61,369 nucleotides of DNA from Flavobacteriales bacterium. Lineage in GTDB: Bacteria; Bacteroidota; Bacteroidia; Flavobacteriales_E; Vicingaceae. Shown here piece after piece: positions 52,094-61,369 of this stretch (within the stretch, counting starts at the first letter, position 1; the number at the start of each line of letters is the position of its first letter). The stretch covers positions 1-61,369 of the forward strand of contig NVUQ01000084.1 of assembly GCA_002401955.1 (NCBI GenBank), in the 5' to 3' direction. Made by a program: the position numbers and the translations under genes. The notes below the pieces were generated by a model. It was not told where the DNA came from, did no database searches, and saw nothing but the letters and a program-made list of their open reading frames with translations.

Positions 52094-53382
52094 TGGAAGT
52101 ATTTAAAAAGATAAAAACAGAAAGTTGGGAAGCTTTATCAAGTCGCCCCAAAATAGATGACAATGACCTTAATCAAACAGTTCTATCTATTTTGGATAAT
52201 GTTAAACAAAATGGAGATGAGGCCCTTACAGCATACGCCAAAAAGTTTGATAAAGCCGATTTAAATGAGTTTTTAGTTACAGAAACAGAAATAAGAATCG
52301 CTAATAAACTTGTTTCAGAAGAGTTAAAACAAGCTATTAATATTGCTAAACAAAATATTGAGAAGTTTCACAATTCTCAATTTGTAGAAGAAGAGGTTGT
52401 AGAAACCACTTCTGGTGTAGAATGCTGGAGAAGATCTGTTGGTATTGAAAAAGTAGGATTGTACATTCCTGGAGGTTCAGCACCATTATTCTCAACAGTT
52501 TTAATGCTAGGTATTCCAGCAAAACTGGCCAGTTGTAAAGAGATTGTGTTATGCACTCCTTGCAACGAAACCGGAGAAATAAACCCTGCAATTTTATATA
52601 CCGCCAATTTAATTGGAATAAACAAAATTTACAAAGTAGGAGGAGCTCAAGCTATAGCTGCAATGGCGTATGGTACAAAAACAATCCCTCAAGTTTATAA
52701 GATTTTTGGACCAGGAAATCAATTTGTAACTAAAGCCAAAGAGTTAGTACAACAAAATGGTATTGCTATAGATATGCCCGCTGGTCCGAGCGAAGTATTA
52801 ATTATAGCTGATAAAACTGGTAATCCAGCATACATTGCTGCCGATTTATTGTCACAAGCTGAGCACGGAGAAGATAGTCAAGTGATTTTATTAACCGATA
52901 ATGAAAACCTATTAAACCGAACACTTATTGAATTAAATAAACAACTTGTTGAATTACCAAGGGTTGAAATAGCTAAAAAAGCATTGTTAAATAGCAAGGC
53001 AGTACTTTTGAACAATATAGATGAATGTATAGCATTTAGTAATCTTTATGCACCAGAACACCTAATTATAGCTTCTAATAGTTCATCAGATTATATTGAT
53101 AGTATTGTTAATGCTGGATCAGTATTTCTAGGGAATTATAGTTGTGAAAGTGCAGGTGATTATGCCAGTGGTACGAATCATACTTTGCCCACCAACGGAT
53201 ATGCAAGAAATTATAGTGGTGTTTCATTAGAAAGTTTTCAAAAGAAAATAACGTTTCAAAAAATCAATAAAGAAGGGCTTAAAACAATTGGTCCTTCAAT
53301 AGAAATAATGGCAGAAGCTGAGGAATTATATGCTCACAAGAATGCCGTAACAGTTAGATTAAAAGATATAACAAATGTTTAA
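52093..53382 (+). CDS. hisD: Histidinol dehydrogenase
   Basis: A 429-residue zinc and NAD enzyme that oxidises histidinol to histidine. GLYIPGGSAPLFSTVLMLGI, the DMPAGPSEVLIIAD block, SQAEHGEDSQVILL and YAPEHLII are diagnostic, and the zinc and catalytic histidines are in the AEHGED and YAPEHL regions. Starts on the last base of hisG; hisC begins 8 bases before its end. Confidence 0.96.
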   Translation: MEVFKKIKTESWEALSSRPKIDDNDLNQTVLSILDNVKQNGDEALTAYAKKFDKADLNEFLVTETEIRIANKLVSEELKQAINIAKQNIEKFHNSQFVEEEVVETTSGVECWRRSVGIEKVGLYIPGGSAPLFSTVLMLGIPAKLASCKEIVLCTPCNETGEINPAILYTANLIGINKIYKVGGAQAIAAMAYGTKTIPQVYKIFGPGNQFVTKAKELVQQNGIAIDMPAGPSEVLIIADKTGNPAYIAADLLSQAEHGEDSQVILLTDNENLLNRTLIELNKQLVELPRVEIAKKALLNSKAVLLNNIDECIAFSNLYAPEHLIIASNSSSDYIDSIVNAGSVFLGNYSCESAGDYASGTNHTLPTNGYARNYSGVSLESFQKKITFQKINKEGLKTIGPSIEIMAEAEELYAHKNAVTVRLKDITNV

Positions 53383-54400
53383 TGTAGATAATATAACCCG
53401 AAAGAATATCTTTAGCTTAATCCCGTATAGTTCTGCAAGAGAGGAGTTTAAAGGGGAGGCTAGTGTTTGGTTAGATGCCAATGAAAATCCTTTTGAAACC
53501 GATGTTAATCGTTATCCTGATCCTTATCAAACGGAGTTGAAAAAAGCACTTTCTAGGATTAAAAATGTAGATGAAAATCAAATTTTTATCGGCAATGGAA
53601 GTGATGAAGCGATAGATTTGTTATTCCGAGCATTTTGTGAGCCAGGGCAGGATAAGTCTTATATATTTCCTCCAACTTACGGAATGTATGAGGTTTCTGC
53701 CAATATTAATAATGTTGAAACGGTTAGAGTAAATTTAACTGCCGATTTTCAACTTCCTGATAGCAAAGAGATAATAAAGGCAATTGATTCTAAAGGATTG
53801 CTTTTTATATGTTCTCCTAACAACCCAACGGGGAATATTTATTCTTTAGATGCCATTAAAGAAATAGCGGCTATATTCTCTGGATTAGTAGTCGTAGATG
53901 AGGCTTATATTGATTTTTCAAACACGACAAGTGCTATTTCATTGCTTAATGAAGTTCCAAACCTTGTAGTTCTTCAAACCATGAGTAAAGCTTATGGCTT
54001 GGCAGGTTTACGGTTAGGGATGGCCTTTGCAAGTAAGCAAATTATTGATGTTATTAATAAGATAAAACCTCCCTATAATGTAAATACATTAAGTCAGGTG
54101 GGAGGTTTGAAGGTTTTAAAAGGCATAACGAAAGTTATTAATCAGATTAATAAATTAAAAATTGAAAGAACTACTCTTATACAATCGTTATCATCAATTT
54201 CTTCAGTTATAAAGATTTATCCTTCGGAAGCAAACTTCTTATTGGTTGAATTTGAAGATTCGGACAAAATATTTACAACGCTAAGATTAAAAGGAATAAT
54301 AATAAGAAATAGAACATCAGAAATAAAAAACTGTTTAAGAATTACAGTGGGTACGCCCGAACAAAACAAAGTATTAATTAACGCTATTAAAGAGATTTAA
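53375..54400 (+). CDS. hisC: Histidinol-phosphate aminotransferase
   Basis: A 341-residue fold-type I PLP enzyme. Lys205 in [14 protein letters not shown] is the Schiff-base residue; [18 protein letters not shown] and [10 protein letters not shown] are also in place. Overlaps hisD by 8 bases and leads to hisB after a 2-base gap. Confidence 0.95.
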   Translation: MFNVDNITRKNIFSLIPYSSAREEFKGEASVWLDANENPFETDVNRYPDPYQTELKKALSRIKNVDENQIFIGNGSDEAIDLLFRAFCEPGQDKSYIFPPTYGMYEVSANINNVETVRVNLTADFQLPDSKEIIKAIDSKGLLFICSPNNPTGNIYSLDAIKEIAAIFSGLVVVDEAYIDFSNTTSAISLLNEVPNLVVLQTMSKAYGLAGLRLGMAFASKQIIDVINKIKPPYNVNTLSQVGGLKVLKGITKVINQINKLKIERTTLIQSLSSISSVIKIYPSEANFLLVEFEDSDKIFTTLRLKGIIIRNRTSEIKNCLRITVGTPEQNKVLINAIKEI

Positions 54401-54402
54401 CC

Positions 54403-55491
54403 ATGAAAAAAGTATTATTTATAGATAGAGATGGAACGTTGGTAATAGAGCCCCCCGTTGACTATCAATTGGATAGTTTAGAAAAATTAGAATTCTATCC
54501 AGGAGTATTTCAGGGGCTTGCAAAAATTGTAAACGAATTGGATTATGAGTTGGTAATGGTAACAAATCAAGATGGTTTAGGAACAGATTCATTTCCTGAG
54601 GAAACATTTTGGCCAGCTCACAATAAGATGCTTCAAGCCTTTAAAAATGAAGGCATTGAATTCAATGATATTTTGATAGATAAGAGTTTTCCTGCCGATA
54701 ATGCACCAACAAGGAAACCAAGAACAGGACTATTAAATAAATACATCTATGGCGATTATGATTTAGAAAACTCCTATGTAATTGGTGATAGAGCTACTGA
54801 TATTGAATTGGCTCAAAACTTAAAAAGTAAAAGCATATTTATTGGTGAGAAAAATAAAGTAGCAACACTATCAAGTACTAATTGGAACGAAATTTATAAA
54901 TACCTTAAATCACAACCGAGAAAGGTTAATATCAGTAGAAAAACAAAAGAAACTGACATTTACATTGGGTTAAATCTTGATGGAAGTGGAAAAGGGCAGT
55001 TTAATACTGGTTTAGGTTTTTTTGACCACATGTTAGAACAAATTTCTAAACACGGAAATATTGATTTGAAAGTAGAAGTTAAAGGAGATTTAGAAATTGA
55101 TGAACACCACACAATAGAAGATGTAGCACTAACCCTAGGTGATGCTTTTTTAAAAGCTTTAGGATCAAAAAAAGGAATAGAACGTTATGGTTTTTTGTTG
55201 CCTATGGATGAATGTTTAGCACAGGTAGGAATTGATTTTGGCGGAAGACCTTGGTTAGTTTGGGAAGCTGATTTTAAGCGAGAGATGATAGGAGAGATGC
55301 CTACAGAGATGTTTATGCACTTTTTTAAATCTTTTACTGATACGGCTAAGTGTAATTTAAATATTAAAGCAGAAGGTGACAATGAACACCACAAAATTGA
55401 GGCGATTTTTAAAGCTTTTGCTAAAGCAATTAAAATGGCCAAAACGATAACAGATAATTATTCAATACCAAGTACTAAGGGTACAATATGA
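54403..55491 (+). CDS. hisB: Bifunctional HisB: histidinol-phosphatase / IGP dehydratase
   Basis: A 362-residue fusion. The N-terminal HAD phosphatase begins [13 protein letters not shown] with nucleophile Asp8 and Asp10. The C-terminal half, from about residue 170, is the imidazoleglycerol-phosphate dehydratase with [14 protein letters not shown] and [14 protein letters not shown] metal motifs. It resembles the E. coli arrangement, which is also common in Bacteroidota. A REP-like element separates it from hisH. Confidence 0.95.
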   Translation: MKKVLFIDRDGTLVIEPPVDYQLDSLEKLEFYPGVFQGLAKIVNELDYELVMVTNQDGLGTDSFPEETFWPAHNKMLQAFKNEGIEFNDILIDKSFPADNAPTRKPRTGLLNKYIYGDYDLENSYVIGDRATDIELAQNLKSKSIFIGEKNKVATLSSTNWNEIYKYLKSQPRKVNISRKTKETDIYIGLNLDGSGKGQFNTGLGFFDHMLEQISKHGNIDLKVEVKGDLEIDEHHTIEDVALTLGDAFLKALGSKKGIERYGFLLPMDECLAQVGIDFGGRPWLVWEADFKREMIGEMPTEMFMHFFKSFTDTAKCNLNIKAEGDNEHHKIEAIFKAFAKAIKMAKTITDNYSIPSTKGTI

Positions 55492-55507
55492 TTGAAATCA
55501 AACTCTG

Positions 55508-55598
55508 TTCTCGATACAACTTTTGATTTTGTCAGTTCGAGTGTACGCCAGTTGGCGGATGTATCGAGAACAAAAATCATAAGCCACTCGAACTGACA
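55508..55598. repeat. REP-like element family A, copy in hisB-hisH gap
   Basis: TTCTCGATA (55508-55516), TGTCAGTTCGAGTG (55530-55543), TATCGAGAA (55562-55570) and CACTCGAACTGACA (55585-55598). Arm order is permuted relative to the copies at 5607 and 12748, with the TTCTCGATA arm first. It fills nearly all of the 136-base gap. Confidence 0.85.
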
Positions 55599-55627
55599 GT
55601 TTGAAGATATTTAAAACATTAAATAAA

Positions 55628-56206
55628 ATGATAGCAATAATAAAATACAACGCTGGTAACATAAGTTCGGTTCAGAATGCTTTAACCCGATTGGGTTGTC
55701 AGAGTATTATTACAGACGAACCGAAGGAAATATTAACAGCAGATAAAGTAATATTTCCTGGCGTAGGAGAAGCAAGTTCTGCTATGAAATACCTTATTGA
55801 AAAGAAGCTTGATAAAACGATTTTGGCAATAAAAAATCCAATGCTCGGAATCTGTTTAGGACAGCAATTGATGTGTGAATTTTCTGAAGAAGGAAATACT
55901 AAATGCTTAGGAATATACAACACCTTAGTAAAGAAATTTCCAAATACAGATATTGTTCCGCACATGGGCTGGAATAGCTTTACTAAAGTAGATGGGACTC
56001 TTTTTAAAAACTTAAAAACGATTGACAACGTATATTTTGTGCACAGTTATTATGCTGAAATTAATGAGCAAACAACAGCGGTTTGCGATTATATACAACC
56101 CTTTAGTGCTGCAATGCAAAAGGATAATTTTTATGCTACACAATTTCACCCAGAAAAATCGGCTGATATTGGAGAGCAAATACTTAAAAACTTTATAGAG
56201 ATATAA
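55628..56206 (+). CDS. hisH: Imidazole glycerol phosphate synthase, glutaminase subunit
   Basis: A 192-residue class I glutamine amidotransferase that supplies ammonia to HisF. Triad: Cys76 in GICLGQQLM, His174 and Glu176 in QFHPEKS. The frame opens at 55601, but ATG 55628 gives the normal start IAIIKYNAGNISSVQNAL. REP-like elements flank it on both sides. Confidence 0.95.
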   Translation: MIAIIKYNAGNISSVQNALTRLGCQSIITDEPKEILTADKVIFPGVGEASSAMKYLIEKKLDKTILAIKNPMLGICLGQQLMCEFSEEGNTKCLGIYNTLVKKFPNTDIVPHMGWNSFTKVDGTLFKNLKTIDNVYFVHSYYAEINEQTTAVCDYIQPFSAAMQKDNFYATQFHPEKSADIGEQILKNFIEI

Positions 56207-56224
56207 ATTTAAACTTAAAAGCTG

Positions 56225-56316
56225 TTCTCGATACAGTTTTTGATTTTGTTAGTTCGAGTGTTTCGATAGAATCGAAATGTATCGAGAATAAAAATCAAAA
56301 ACCACTCGAACTGACA
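56225..56316. repeat. REP-like element family A, copy in hisH-hisA gap
   Basis: TTCTCGATA (56225-56233), TGTTAGTTCGAGTG (56247-56260), TATCGAGAA (56280-56288), CACTCGAACTGACA (56303-56316). Same permuted order as the copy between hisB and hisH; an extra TTTCGATAGAATCGAAA hairpin lies at 56261-56277. Confidence 0.85.
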
Positions 56317-56338
56317 GTTTTAGTGAAAAATAAATAAG

Positions 56339-57052
56339 ATGAGAATAATACCAGCAATAGATATAATAGATGGCAACTGTGTTAGGCTTTCTAAAGGAGA
56401 TTATAACACCAAAATAATCTACAACGAAAATCCTTTAGAAGTTGCCAAAGAATTTGAAGACAACGGAATCAAATATTTACACGTGGTTGATTTAGATGGT
56501 GCAAAATCCAAACACATTGTAAATTATAAGATATTGGAGAGCATTGCTTCAAAAACAAATTTAATAGTAGATTTTGGAGGAGGAATAAAAACAGATAAGG
56601 ATGTTGAAATTGCTTTTAACAGTGGTGCTTCACAAATTACTGGAGGAAGTATCGCTGCAAATAACTCAGCTCAATTTTTAGAATGGTTAGATAAATACGG
56701 GGCGGATAAAATTATACTTGGAGCCGATTGTAGTAATAGAAAAATTTCAACCAACGGCTGGTTGGATACATCTGATATTGATGTAGTTGATTTTATCACA
56801 GCATATGAATCCAAAGGAATTAAAAATGTTATCTGTACCGATATTGCCAAAGATGGAATGTTAGCCGGAACTTCAAACGAACTTTACAAAGAAATAATGA
56901 GCCAATCAAAGGTTAATTTAATTGCAAGTGGTGGGGTTTCCAGTATGGATGACCTCTATCAATTGATAGAATTAGGTTGTGAAGGTGCCATCCTTGGAAA
57001 AGCCATATACGAGGGGAAAATAACTTTAAAAGAAATTCAAAAGCTATGTTAA
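56339..57052 (+). CDS. hisA: ProFAR isomerase
   Basis: A 237-residue TIM barrel. Catalytic Asp8 in [16 protein letters not shown] and the second acid in the [16 protein letters not shown] half are present, as are the phosphate motifs DFGGGIKTD and [11 protein letters not shown]. Overlaps hisF by 7 bases, so the two are coupled. Confidence 0.95.
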   Translation: MRIIPAIDIIDGNCVRLSKGDYNTKIIYNENPLEVAKEFEDNGIKYLHVVDLDGAKSKHIVNYKILESIASKTNLIVDFGGGIKTDKDVEIAFNSGASQITGGSIAANNSAQFLEWLDKYGADKIILGADCSNRKISTNGWLDTSDIDVVDFITAYESKGIKNVICTDIAKDGMLAGTSNELYKEIMSQSKVNLIASGGVSSMDDLYQLIELGCEGAILGKAIYEGKITLKEIQKLC

Positions 57053-57798
57053 AAAAGAGAATAATACCCTGTTTAGACATCAAAGATGGGAGGACAGTAA
57101 AAGGGATAAATTTTGTAGCCATTAGAGATGCTGGAGACCCAATTGAATTAGCCAAAAATTATGTAAAACAAGGTGCTGATGAATTGGTGTTTTTAGATAT
57201 TACTGCAACAGTTGAGAATAGAAAAACATTGGTTAATTTGGTAAATGAAATCGCTAAAGAGATTAATATTCCATTTACCGTTGGAGGAGGAATAAATTCT
57301 GTAGATGATGTCGAAAAATTGATAATAGCTGGAGCTGATAAAGTAAGTATAAATTCATCTGCAGTAAAGAGACCAGAACTTATTACGGAAATTGCAAACC
57401 AGTTTGGTAGTCAGTGTGTTGTAGTTGCTATTGATACTAAGTTTGAAAACAATGAATGGAAAGTTTTTACTCATGGTGGTAGAACAATAACATCGTTAAA
57501 AACGGTTGAATGGGCTAAACAAATTGAGCAATTAGGAGCTGGAGAAATATTACTAACTTCAATGAATAACGATGGCACAAAAGCTGGATTTGCAATAGAC
57601 ATAACTAATAAAGTGAGCTCAGCAGTAAACATCCCAGTAATAGCATCTGGTGGAGCGGGATCAAAGGATCACTTTAAAAGGGTTTTTGAAATGACAAAAG
57701 CTACAGGAGCTTTGGCAGCAAGTGTTTTTCACTATGGAGAAATACCAATACCCGAATTAAAGAATTATTTAAAAGAACAAAAAATAGCAATAAGATAA
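57046..57798 (+). CDS. hisF: Imidazole glycerol phosphate synthase, cyclase subunit
   Basis: A 250-residue TIM barrel. It starts [20 protein letters not shown] with Asp11, and has [22 protein letters not shown] and [10 protein letters not shown]. Complexes with HisH to form IGP and AICAR. Followed by a family B repeat, then hisIE. Confidence 0.96.
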   Translation: MLKKRIIPCLDIKDGRTVKGINFVAIRDAGDPIELAKNYVKQGADELVFLDITATVENRKTLVNLVNEIAKEINIPFTVGGGINSVDDVEKLIIAGADKVSINSSAVKRPELITEIANQFGSQCVVVAIDTKFENNEWKVFTHGGRTITSLKTVEWAKQIEQLGAGEILLTSMNNDGTKAGFAIDITNKVSSAVNIPVIASGGAGSKDHFKRVFEMTKATGALAASVFHYGEIPIPELKNYLKEQKIAIR

Positions 57799-57803
57799 AA
57801 AAC

Positions 57804-57898
57804 GTAATTGCGAGCATAATGCAATGGAGTGAAGCAATCTTCTCATTTAAAACGAGATTGCTTCCCGCTTTTTCTTTCGCAAAACACTCGCAATAACG
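57804..57898. repeat. REP-like element family B, copy in hisF-hisIE gap
   Basis: AATTGCGAG (57806-57814) and CTCGCAATAACG (57887-57898) frame GAAGCAATCT (about 57831) and AGATTGCTTC (about 57855). The 119-base gap is nearly all repeat. Confidence 0.85.
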
Positions 57899-57917
57899 AA
57901 TTATAAAAATAAAAGAT

Positions 57918-58526
57918 ATGACAATAGATTTTAATAAAAACAGTGATGGTTTAGTGCCAGTAGTTATTCAGAATAACAACACCTTACAAGTGTTAATGTT
58001 GGGATACATGAATGAAGAGGCTTTTTTAAAGACTCAAAAAGAACAACGTGTAACATTTTTTAGCCGAAGTAAAAACAGGCTTTGGACAAAAGGAGAGGAG
58101 TCAGGGAACTTTTTAACTGTTAACGACATACAAATAGATTGTGACAATGACACTCTCTTAATTAAAGCAACTCCAGCAGGGCCAACATGCCACACAGGAT
58201 CTACTTCTTGTTTTAAAGAAGAAACTTCAAAAGGGTTTATCTATGAATTAGAAGCAACCATAAATCAACGAATTGATAATAACGATGAAAATTCATATAC
58301 AAATCAATTGTATAAAAGAGGAATTAATAAGGTGGCTCAAAAAGTGGGAGAGGAGGCCATCGAATTAGTAATTGAAGCAAAAGACAATGATGCTAATTTA
58401 TTTAAAAATGAAGCAGCAGATTTAATGTATCACTATTTAATTCTTTTAAAAGCAAAAGGCTTTAAATTAAATGACGTAGAAGAAATTTTGAACGAACGTA
58501 TGATGTCATTGCCTATTGTAGACTAA
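57918..58526 (+). CDS. hisI: Bifunctional phosphoribosyl-AMP cyclohydrolase / phosphoribosyl-ATP pyrophosphatase
   Basis: A 202-residue HisIE fusion. The cyclohydrolase half has TFFSRSKNRLWTKGEESGNF and the metal-binding CDNDTLLIKA and CHTGSTSCF; the pyrophosphatase half has YKRGINKVAQKVGEEAIELV and NEAADLMYHYLILL. Last gene of the operon and needed for two early steps. Confidence 0.95.
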   Translation: MTIDFNKNSDGLVPVVIQNNNTLQVLMLGYMNEEAFLKTQKEQRVTFFSRSKNRLWTKGEESGNFLTVNDIQIDCDNDTLLIKATPAGPTCHTGSTSCFKEETSKGFIYELEATINQRIDNNDENSYTNQLYKRGINKVAQKVGEEAIELVIEAKDNDANLFKNEAADLMYHYLILLKAKGFKLNDVEEILNERMMSLPIVD

Positions 58527-58633
58527 TTATAGGTTTTAGCGCTCCAAAGTTTAATTTAGTTACTAACATTTCTATTTTAGTAGGGGTTTATTGACTTACT
58601 TTACGATTCCATTGTAATTTACGTTTATTTTAA

Positions 58634-59554
58634 ATGAGAGAGAATCCTATAGATATTGAATTACTTTTAGTACAGCTTGCAGAATTAAATATTATTCAAG
58701 CCGCAGCAGTGCCTATGGTCCTTCTAGTATTATTGGAATGGGGGTTATCTTATTACCAAAAAAAAGACTACTACCATAAGCTCGATACCCTTTCTGCAGC
58801 AGTAATAGGATTGGTTAACATAGGATTGTCAGCAGCATTAAAAATTACGATTGTTAGCATTATTATTTTTTTCTACAACCTTGTTCCGTGGAGCATTCCA
58901 AATGAATGGTGGTCTTATGTGTTATGTATTATTGCTATTGATTTTTGTAGGTATGTGGCTCATTATGTAGGTCATAAAAATCGTTTCTTCTGGGCTACTC
59001 ACGTTACTCACCACAATTCAGATAAATACAACTGGTCGGTTTCTTTTCGTTTAAGTTGGACACAACACATTAAGGTCATATTTTTTATTCCTGTTGCTCT
59101 TATGGGTTTCGATCCAATAGTATTTTTCATATGCCACCAAATAGAAGTGCTTTATCAATTTTGGATTCACACAGAATATATCCGAAAGCTCCCAGCTCCC
59201 ATAGAATATATTTTTACCACGCCATCACATCATCGAGTACATCATGGAGTTAATCCTCAATACATTGATAAAAATTTTGGATCAACTTTTATCATTTGGG
59301 ATAGAATATTTGGAACATTTCACCAAGAAGAAGAACAGGCCAATTATGGAATTACAGAGTCCGTTAACTCTTTCAATCCAATTGTGCTTAATTTTCATGA
59401 ATGGGTGTCTATTTTTCATGATGTAAGAAAAAGCCAATCAGTAAAAGAGGCACTTAGGTTAGCGTTTGTTCGTCCTAATTATAAAATTACTCAAGACGAA
59501 TCCCATTCAACTGTATCGCTAGAAAAGAAAGAGAAAGAGAAAGTTTACACCTAA
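58634..59554 (+). CDS. Sterol desaturase / fatty acid hydroxylase family membrane enzyme
   Basis: A 306-residue multi-pass diiron enzyme. Histidine clusters are H110-x3-H114 (AHYVGH), H123-x2-HH (HVTHH) and a late SHHRVHHG. Hydrophobic helices lie at about 22-38, 55-85, 96-110 and 150-170. The likely chemistry is hydroxylation or desaturation of a lipid chain. A Lys/Glu-rich tail ends it. Confidence 0.86.
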   Translation: MRENPIDIELLLVQLAELNIIQAAAVPMVLLVLLEWGLSYYQKKDYYHKLDTLSAAVIGLVNIGLSAALKITIVSIIIFFYNLVPWSIPNEWWSYVLCIIAIDFCRYVAHYVGHKNRFFWATHVTHHNSDKYNWSVSFRLSWTQHIKVIFFIPVALMGFDPIVFFICHQIEVLYQFWIHTEYIRKLPAPIEYIFTTPSHHRVHHGVNPQYIDKNFGSTFIIWDRIFGTFHQEEEQANYGITESVNSFNPIVLNFHEWVSIFHDVRKSQSVKEALRLAFVRPNYKITQDESHSTVSLEKKEKEKVYT

Positions 59555-59950
59555 ATCCCAGATTAAGTCAGGTAGGTAAGGAAGAAAAAATCACTCATTA
59601 CAGTTGTACACTTAACGAAAATGTCTCTTTAAGAGACTGTTTTCTTAAAATTTGCTCTAGTAGAATAAAATTGTAAATATTAGACGGATTACATAATCTA
59701 AATACACATAAATAGATTCTCATACCGCTTGTCTTCTAGTGTGCTGGGCTGTTTCCTGCCCTCGAATTATACCTATTCCTTATTTATATTTAAGTGATCT
59801 GTCCAAAATTTTAGGTGTTTTCCCTTAAAAACAACTAGTAAACGCTGCAATTTATGATGAAATAAAATCAGGAATTATACTCTTTAATCTGGTCTAAGCA
59901 TATTTTACTTTTATCATGAAAAATAATTATTCATTAAAACAATTTATATT
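59555..59950. other. Intergenic stretch
   Basis: Almost 400 bases with no convincing gene. I see a weak terminator at 59623-59643 and no clear consensus promoter. A CTGGGCTGTTTCCTGCCC inverted stretch (about 59742-59762) has no known role that I can name. Confidence 0.45.
59623..59643 (+). terminator. Weak intrinsic terminator
   Basis: GTCTCTT-T-AAGAGAC (59623-59637) is a perfect short palindrome, followed by TGTTTTCTT. Adequate as a weak terminator for the hydroxylase gene, 70 bases downstream of its stop. Confidence 0.45.
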
Positions 59951-60388
59951 ATGATAAATTCGAAAGTCCCAACGCAAGCAACATTTAGTTTGACGTTAAA
60001 TCAACAATTAAAAGGAACTCCAGTATTAGATAACCCAGTATTTGAATATTATTACAATTGGAATTTTGAAAAAAGTGTGGGTATTGCTATGCTTAAATCT
60101 ATCAACGGAACTCCAGTAAATATTACACTTCACCCTTTAGGGATTCAAGCTAATATTGACTTTATGACAGATATGGAGCCAACTACTTACTCTGTTAATG
60201 CATCAAATGATGATAGCAGTGCACTTATTGATATAGTAATTTACCGTGTAATTTTGGATATTAATTTAGCAAGTGGAGATCGTTCTGGAGCTACAATGTT
60301 CAATGAAGATGGCTCAAACATCCAAGCATCATTTGGGTTTTCAAAAGAAAATACTAAAAGAAATTTACCGCAAGAGCAAGAAGCTTAA
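59951..60388 (+). CDS. Soluble protein of unknown function
   Basis: A 145-residue protein that matches no family I know. It has no signal peptide, no Cys, and is rich in Asn, Thr and Ser with predicted beta strands (ATFSLTLNQQLKGTPVLDNP, NITLHPLGIQANIDF). A strong terminator directly after the gene suggests a monocistronic and probably well expressed gene. I make no function call. Confidence 0.6.
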   Translation: MINSKVPTQATFSLTLNQQLKGTPVLDNPVFEYYYNWNFEKSVGIAMLKSINGTPVNITLHPLGIQANIDFMTDMEPTTYSVNASNDDSSALIDIVIYRVILDINLASGDRSGATMFNEDGSNIQASFGFSKENTKRNLPQEQEA

Positions 60389-60413
60389 TAATAATAATAA
60401 TAACCTTTTCATT

Positions 60414-60448
60414 AAAAGCCCACTTTAAGTTAAAGTGGGCTTTTAGAT
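60414..60448 (+). terminator. Strong intrinsic terminator
   Basis: AAAAGCCCACTTTAA (60414-60428) and TTAAAGTGGGCTTTT (60430-60444) form a near-continuous inverted repeat with a T-tract on both strands. It can also stop transcripts from the opposite strand. Confidence 0.9.
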
Positions 60449-60470
60449 TTACTAAAGAATTGAATGAGGA

Positions 60471-60617
60471 TTAAAGGATTAAAATCCTTATCCAACTGTT
60501 AGATATATTGATATGAACGGAGTTCTTTATTTTATATCTAGCAGATTCATCTACGCAATCAATTGATTTTATTTCTTTAAAAAATAATTTTTTTAATATT
60601 GATTTAAATTTCTTCAT
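60471..60617 (-). CDS. Possible small basic protein
   Basis: A 48-residue minus-strand frame (MKKFKSILKKLFFKEIKSID onward) that begins 5 bases after the stop of the gene at 60623. It is basic and amphipathic, but there is no homolog that I recognise, and short AT-rich frames arise by chance. Confidence 0.35.
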   Translation of the reverse strand: MKKFKSILKKLFFKEIKSIDCVDESARYKIKNSVHINISNSWIRILIL

Positions 60618-60622
60618 ATCTC

Positions 60623-61099
60623 TTAATTATTAACTGTAATAAGTTCTTCTATATTTTTTTCTTTACTAATTTCAAACCCCTCATTAAATCTTTTTAGATT
60701 AATATATGTGTACTTGTCTTTATTTTGGGTTTTATATATTTTTATTTCTTTATCAGGGAAGTCTGAAAAAATAACATTAAAATTCATTTCCCATTTTCCA
60801 GTTGTATTTTTACCAACATATAAAGCTTTAATTAGACCGTCTTTTCTTTGAAAAACAACATAGTGCTCGTGTTCTAGGTTTAAGTCTAAGTTGTATAATG
60901 TTCTTGATTTCATTGTTCTAATAATTTCCCAATCATTATCTACCTCTCTAAATATCATGATATCAGATTTTTCACCTTCTAAAACTTCACCGTAAACCAC
61001 CAAGTTGTGTTGGTTAGATTGAGCAATTATACAGTCAGATGATAGGATAAAAGCTAAACCCATAAAGAGGGGTAATATTTTCCTAAAATAATTCATCAT
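60623..61099 (-). CDS. Exported protein of unknown function
   Basis: A 158-residue protein with a signal peptide (to about CIIAQ). The mature part has beta-like strands (HNLVVYGEVLEGEKSDIMIF, HEHYVVFQRKDGLIKALYVG) and no named domain. Two adjacent ATGs at 61099 and 61096 are equivalent. The short gene at 60471-60617 may be co-transcribed. Confidence 0.6.
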   Translation of the reverse strand: MMNYFRKILPLFMGLAFILSSDCIIAQSNQHNLVVYGEVLEGEKSDIMIFREVDNDWEIIRTMKSRTLYNLDLNLEHEHYVVFQRKDGLIKALYVGKNTTGKWEMNFNVIFSDFPDKEIKIYKTQNKDKYTYINLKRFNEGFEISKEKNIEELITVNN

Positions 61100-61284
61100 A
61101 TATTATATAGTAAAAATCACACCACTAACGCTATGTTGTTAAAATACAGGTGTTTATAGTTGTGTTAAAACGTGTTTATGACTCATTTTGGGAATAAAAT
61201 TCCAAAATATGCTTTAAAATTATAAGAGGAAGTCTTGTTTTTGGGGTATATAATACAAATATCCAGTGGTTTTTAATCAAGAGA

Positions 61285-61369
61285 ATTCCTCGAAGCTCTG
61301 CTTCGGGGTTTCCAAACACACCTTTCCTTTCGGAGAGGTCAAAACTTTGTAAAAGTTTTGGGTGAGGCA
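61285..61369. repeat. Repeat-like sequence at window end
   Basis: CCTCGAAGCTCTGCTTCGGGG (roughly 61290-61310) is a near-palindrome, followed by CCTTTCCTTTCGGAGAGGT (about 61322-61340) and CAAAACTTTGTAAAAGTTTTGGGTGAGG. This looks like another intergenic repeat family, cut by the window edge. Confidence 0.5.

Noticed and set aside
55501..56330. Palindromes in the his operon as a CRISPR array or riboswitch
   Set aside because: No regular repeat-spacer pattern exists and the same arms recur at unrelated sites; they are dispersed REP-like repeats.

Overview
The window reads as ordinary chromosome from a low-GC Bacteroidota bacterium, most likely of the order Flavobacteriales. The evidence is a type IX secretion cargo with a gliding-motility (CHU_C) C-terminus beside PorP/SprF and OmpA-type genes, many lipoproteins with short lipoboxes, Bacteroidota -7 boxes (TAnnTTTG) upstream of several genes, and family-typical genes (DUF2461, DUF6155, DUF4442, NA37). 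I see no rRNA, tRNA, CRISPR array, complete IS or prophage.

Left part (1-12.7 kb): an RluA-type pseudouridine synthase, a Ycf48-like lipoprotein, a lone response regulator, a DUF2461 protein, an M14 carboxypeptidase, an orphan IF2_N coiled-coil protein, a cyclophilin lipoprotein, an M15 peptidase with an SH3 domain, an ECF sigma factor operon, and a thioesterase-like/nitronate monooxygenase pair. From 13 to 33 kb: pyruvate carboxylase, two near-identical acetyltransferase-like genes that flank a TonB-C/beta-lactamase pair, an M23-LysM endopeptidase, a methyltransferase/CHMI/GNAT group, peptidase E, serine deaminase, rlmF, trmL, small lipoproteins, a secreted NUC nuclease, rluE-like and topB. 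From 33 to 47 kb: a cold-shock/DEAD helicase/DUF6155 group, a kinase-like gene, a cytoplasmic TPR histidine kinase, and a surface module in which a 1464-residue PKD-repeat adhesin diverges from an M43 metalloprotease, PorP/SprF and OmpA-PD40 operon. From 47 to 61 kb: small proteins, an NA37-type nucleoid protein, the full histidine operon hisGDCBHAF(IE), a fatty acid hydroxylase-type membrane enzyme, and unrecognised small genes.

The best regulatory find is at 51068-51189, ahead of hisG. A 20-codon leader ORF carries five His codons in a run of six. It is followed by a strong intrinsic terminator, and one arm of a competing antiterminator lies inside the leader's 3' half. This is a complete histidine attenuator readable from sequence alone.

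The other theme is small-repeat traffic. At least three families of palindromic, REP-like intergenic elements recur, three copies lying inside the his operon between genes. A fourth family of about 119 bp has terminal inverted repeats and looks like a MITE. Repeat edges supply the last codons of trmL and of the DUF6155 gene. Two loci (M14 peptidase; TonB-C/beta-lactamase) are bracketed by direct repeats that contain a gene remnant or a gene copy. I found no clearly new multi-gene system such as a defence island.
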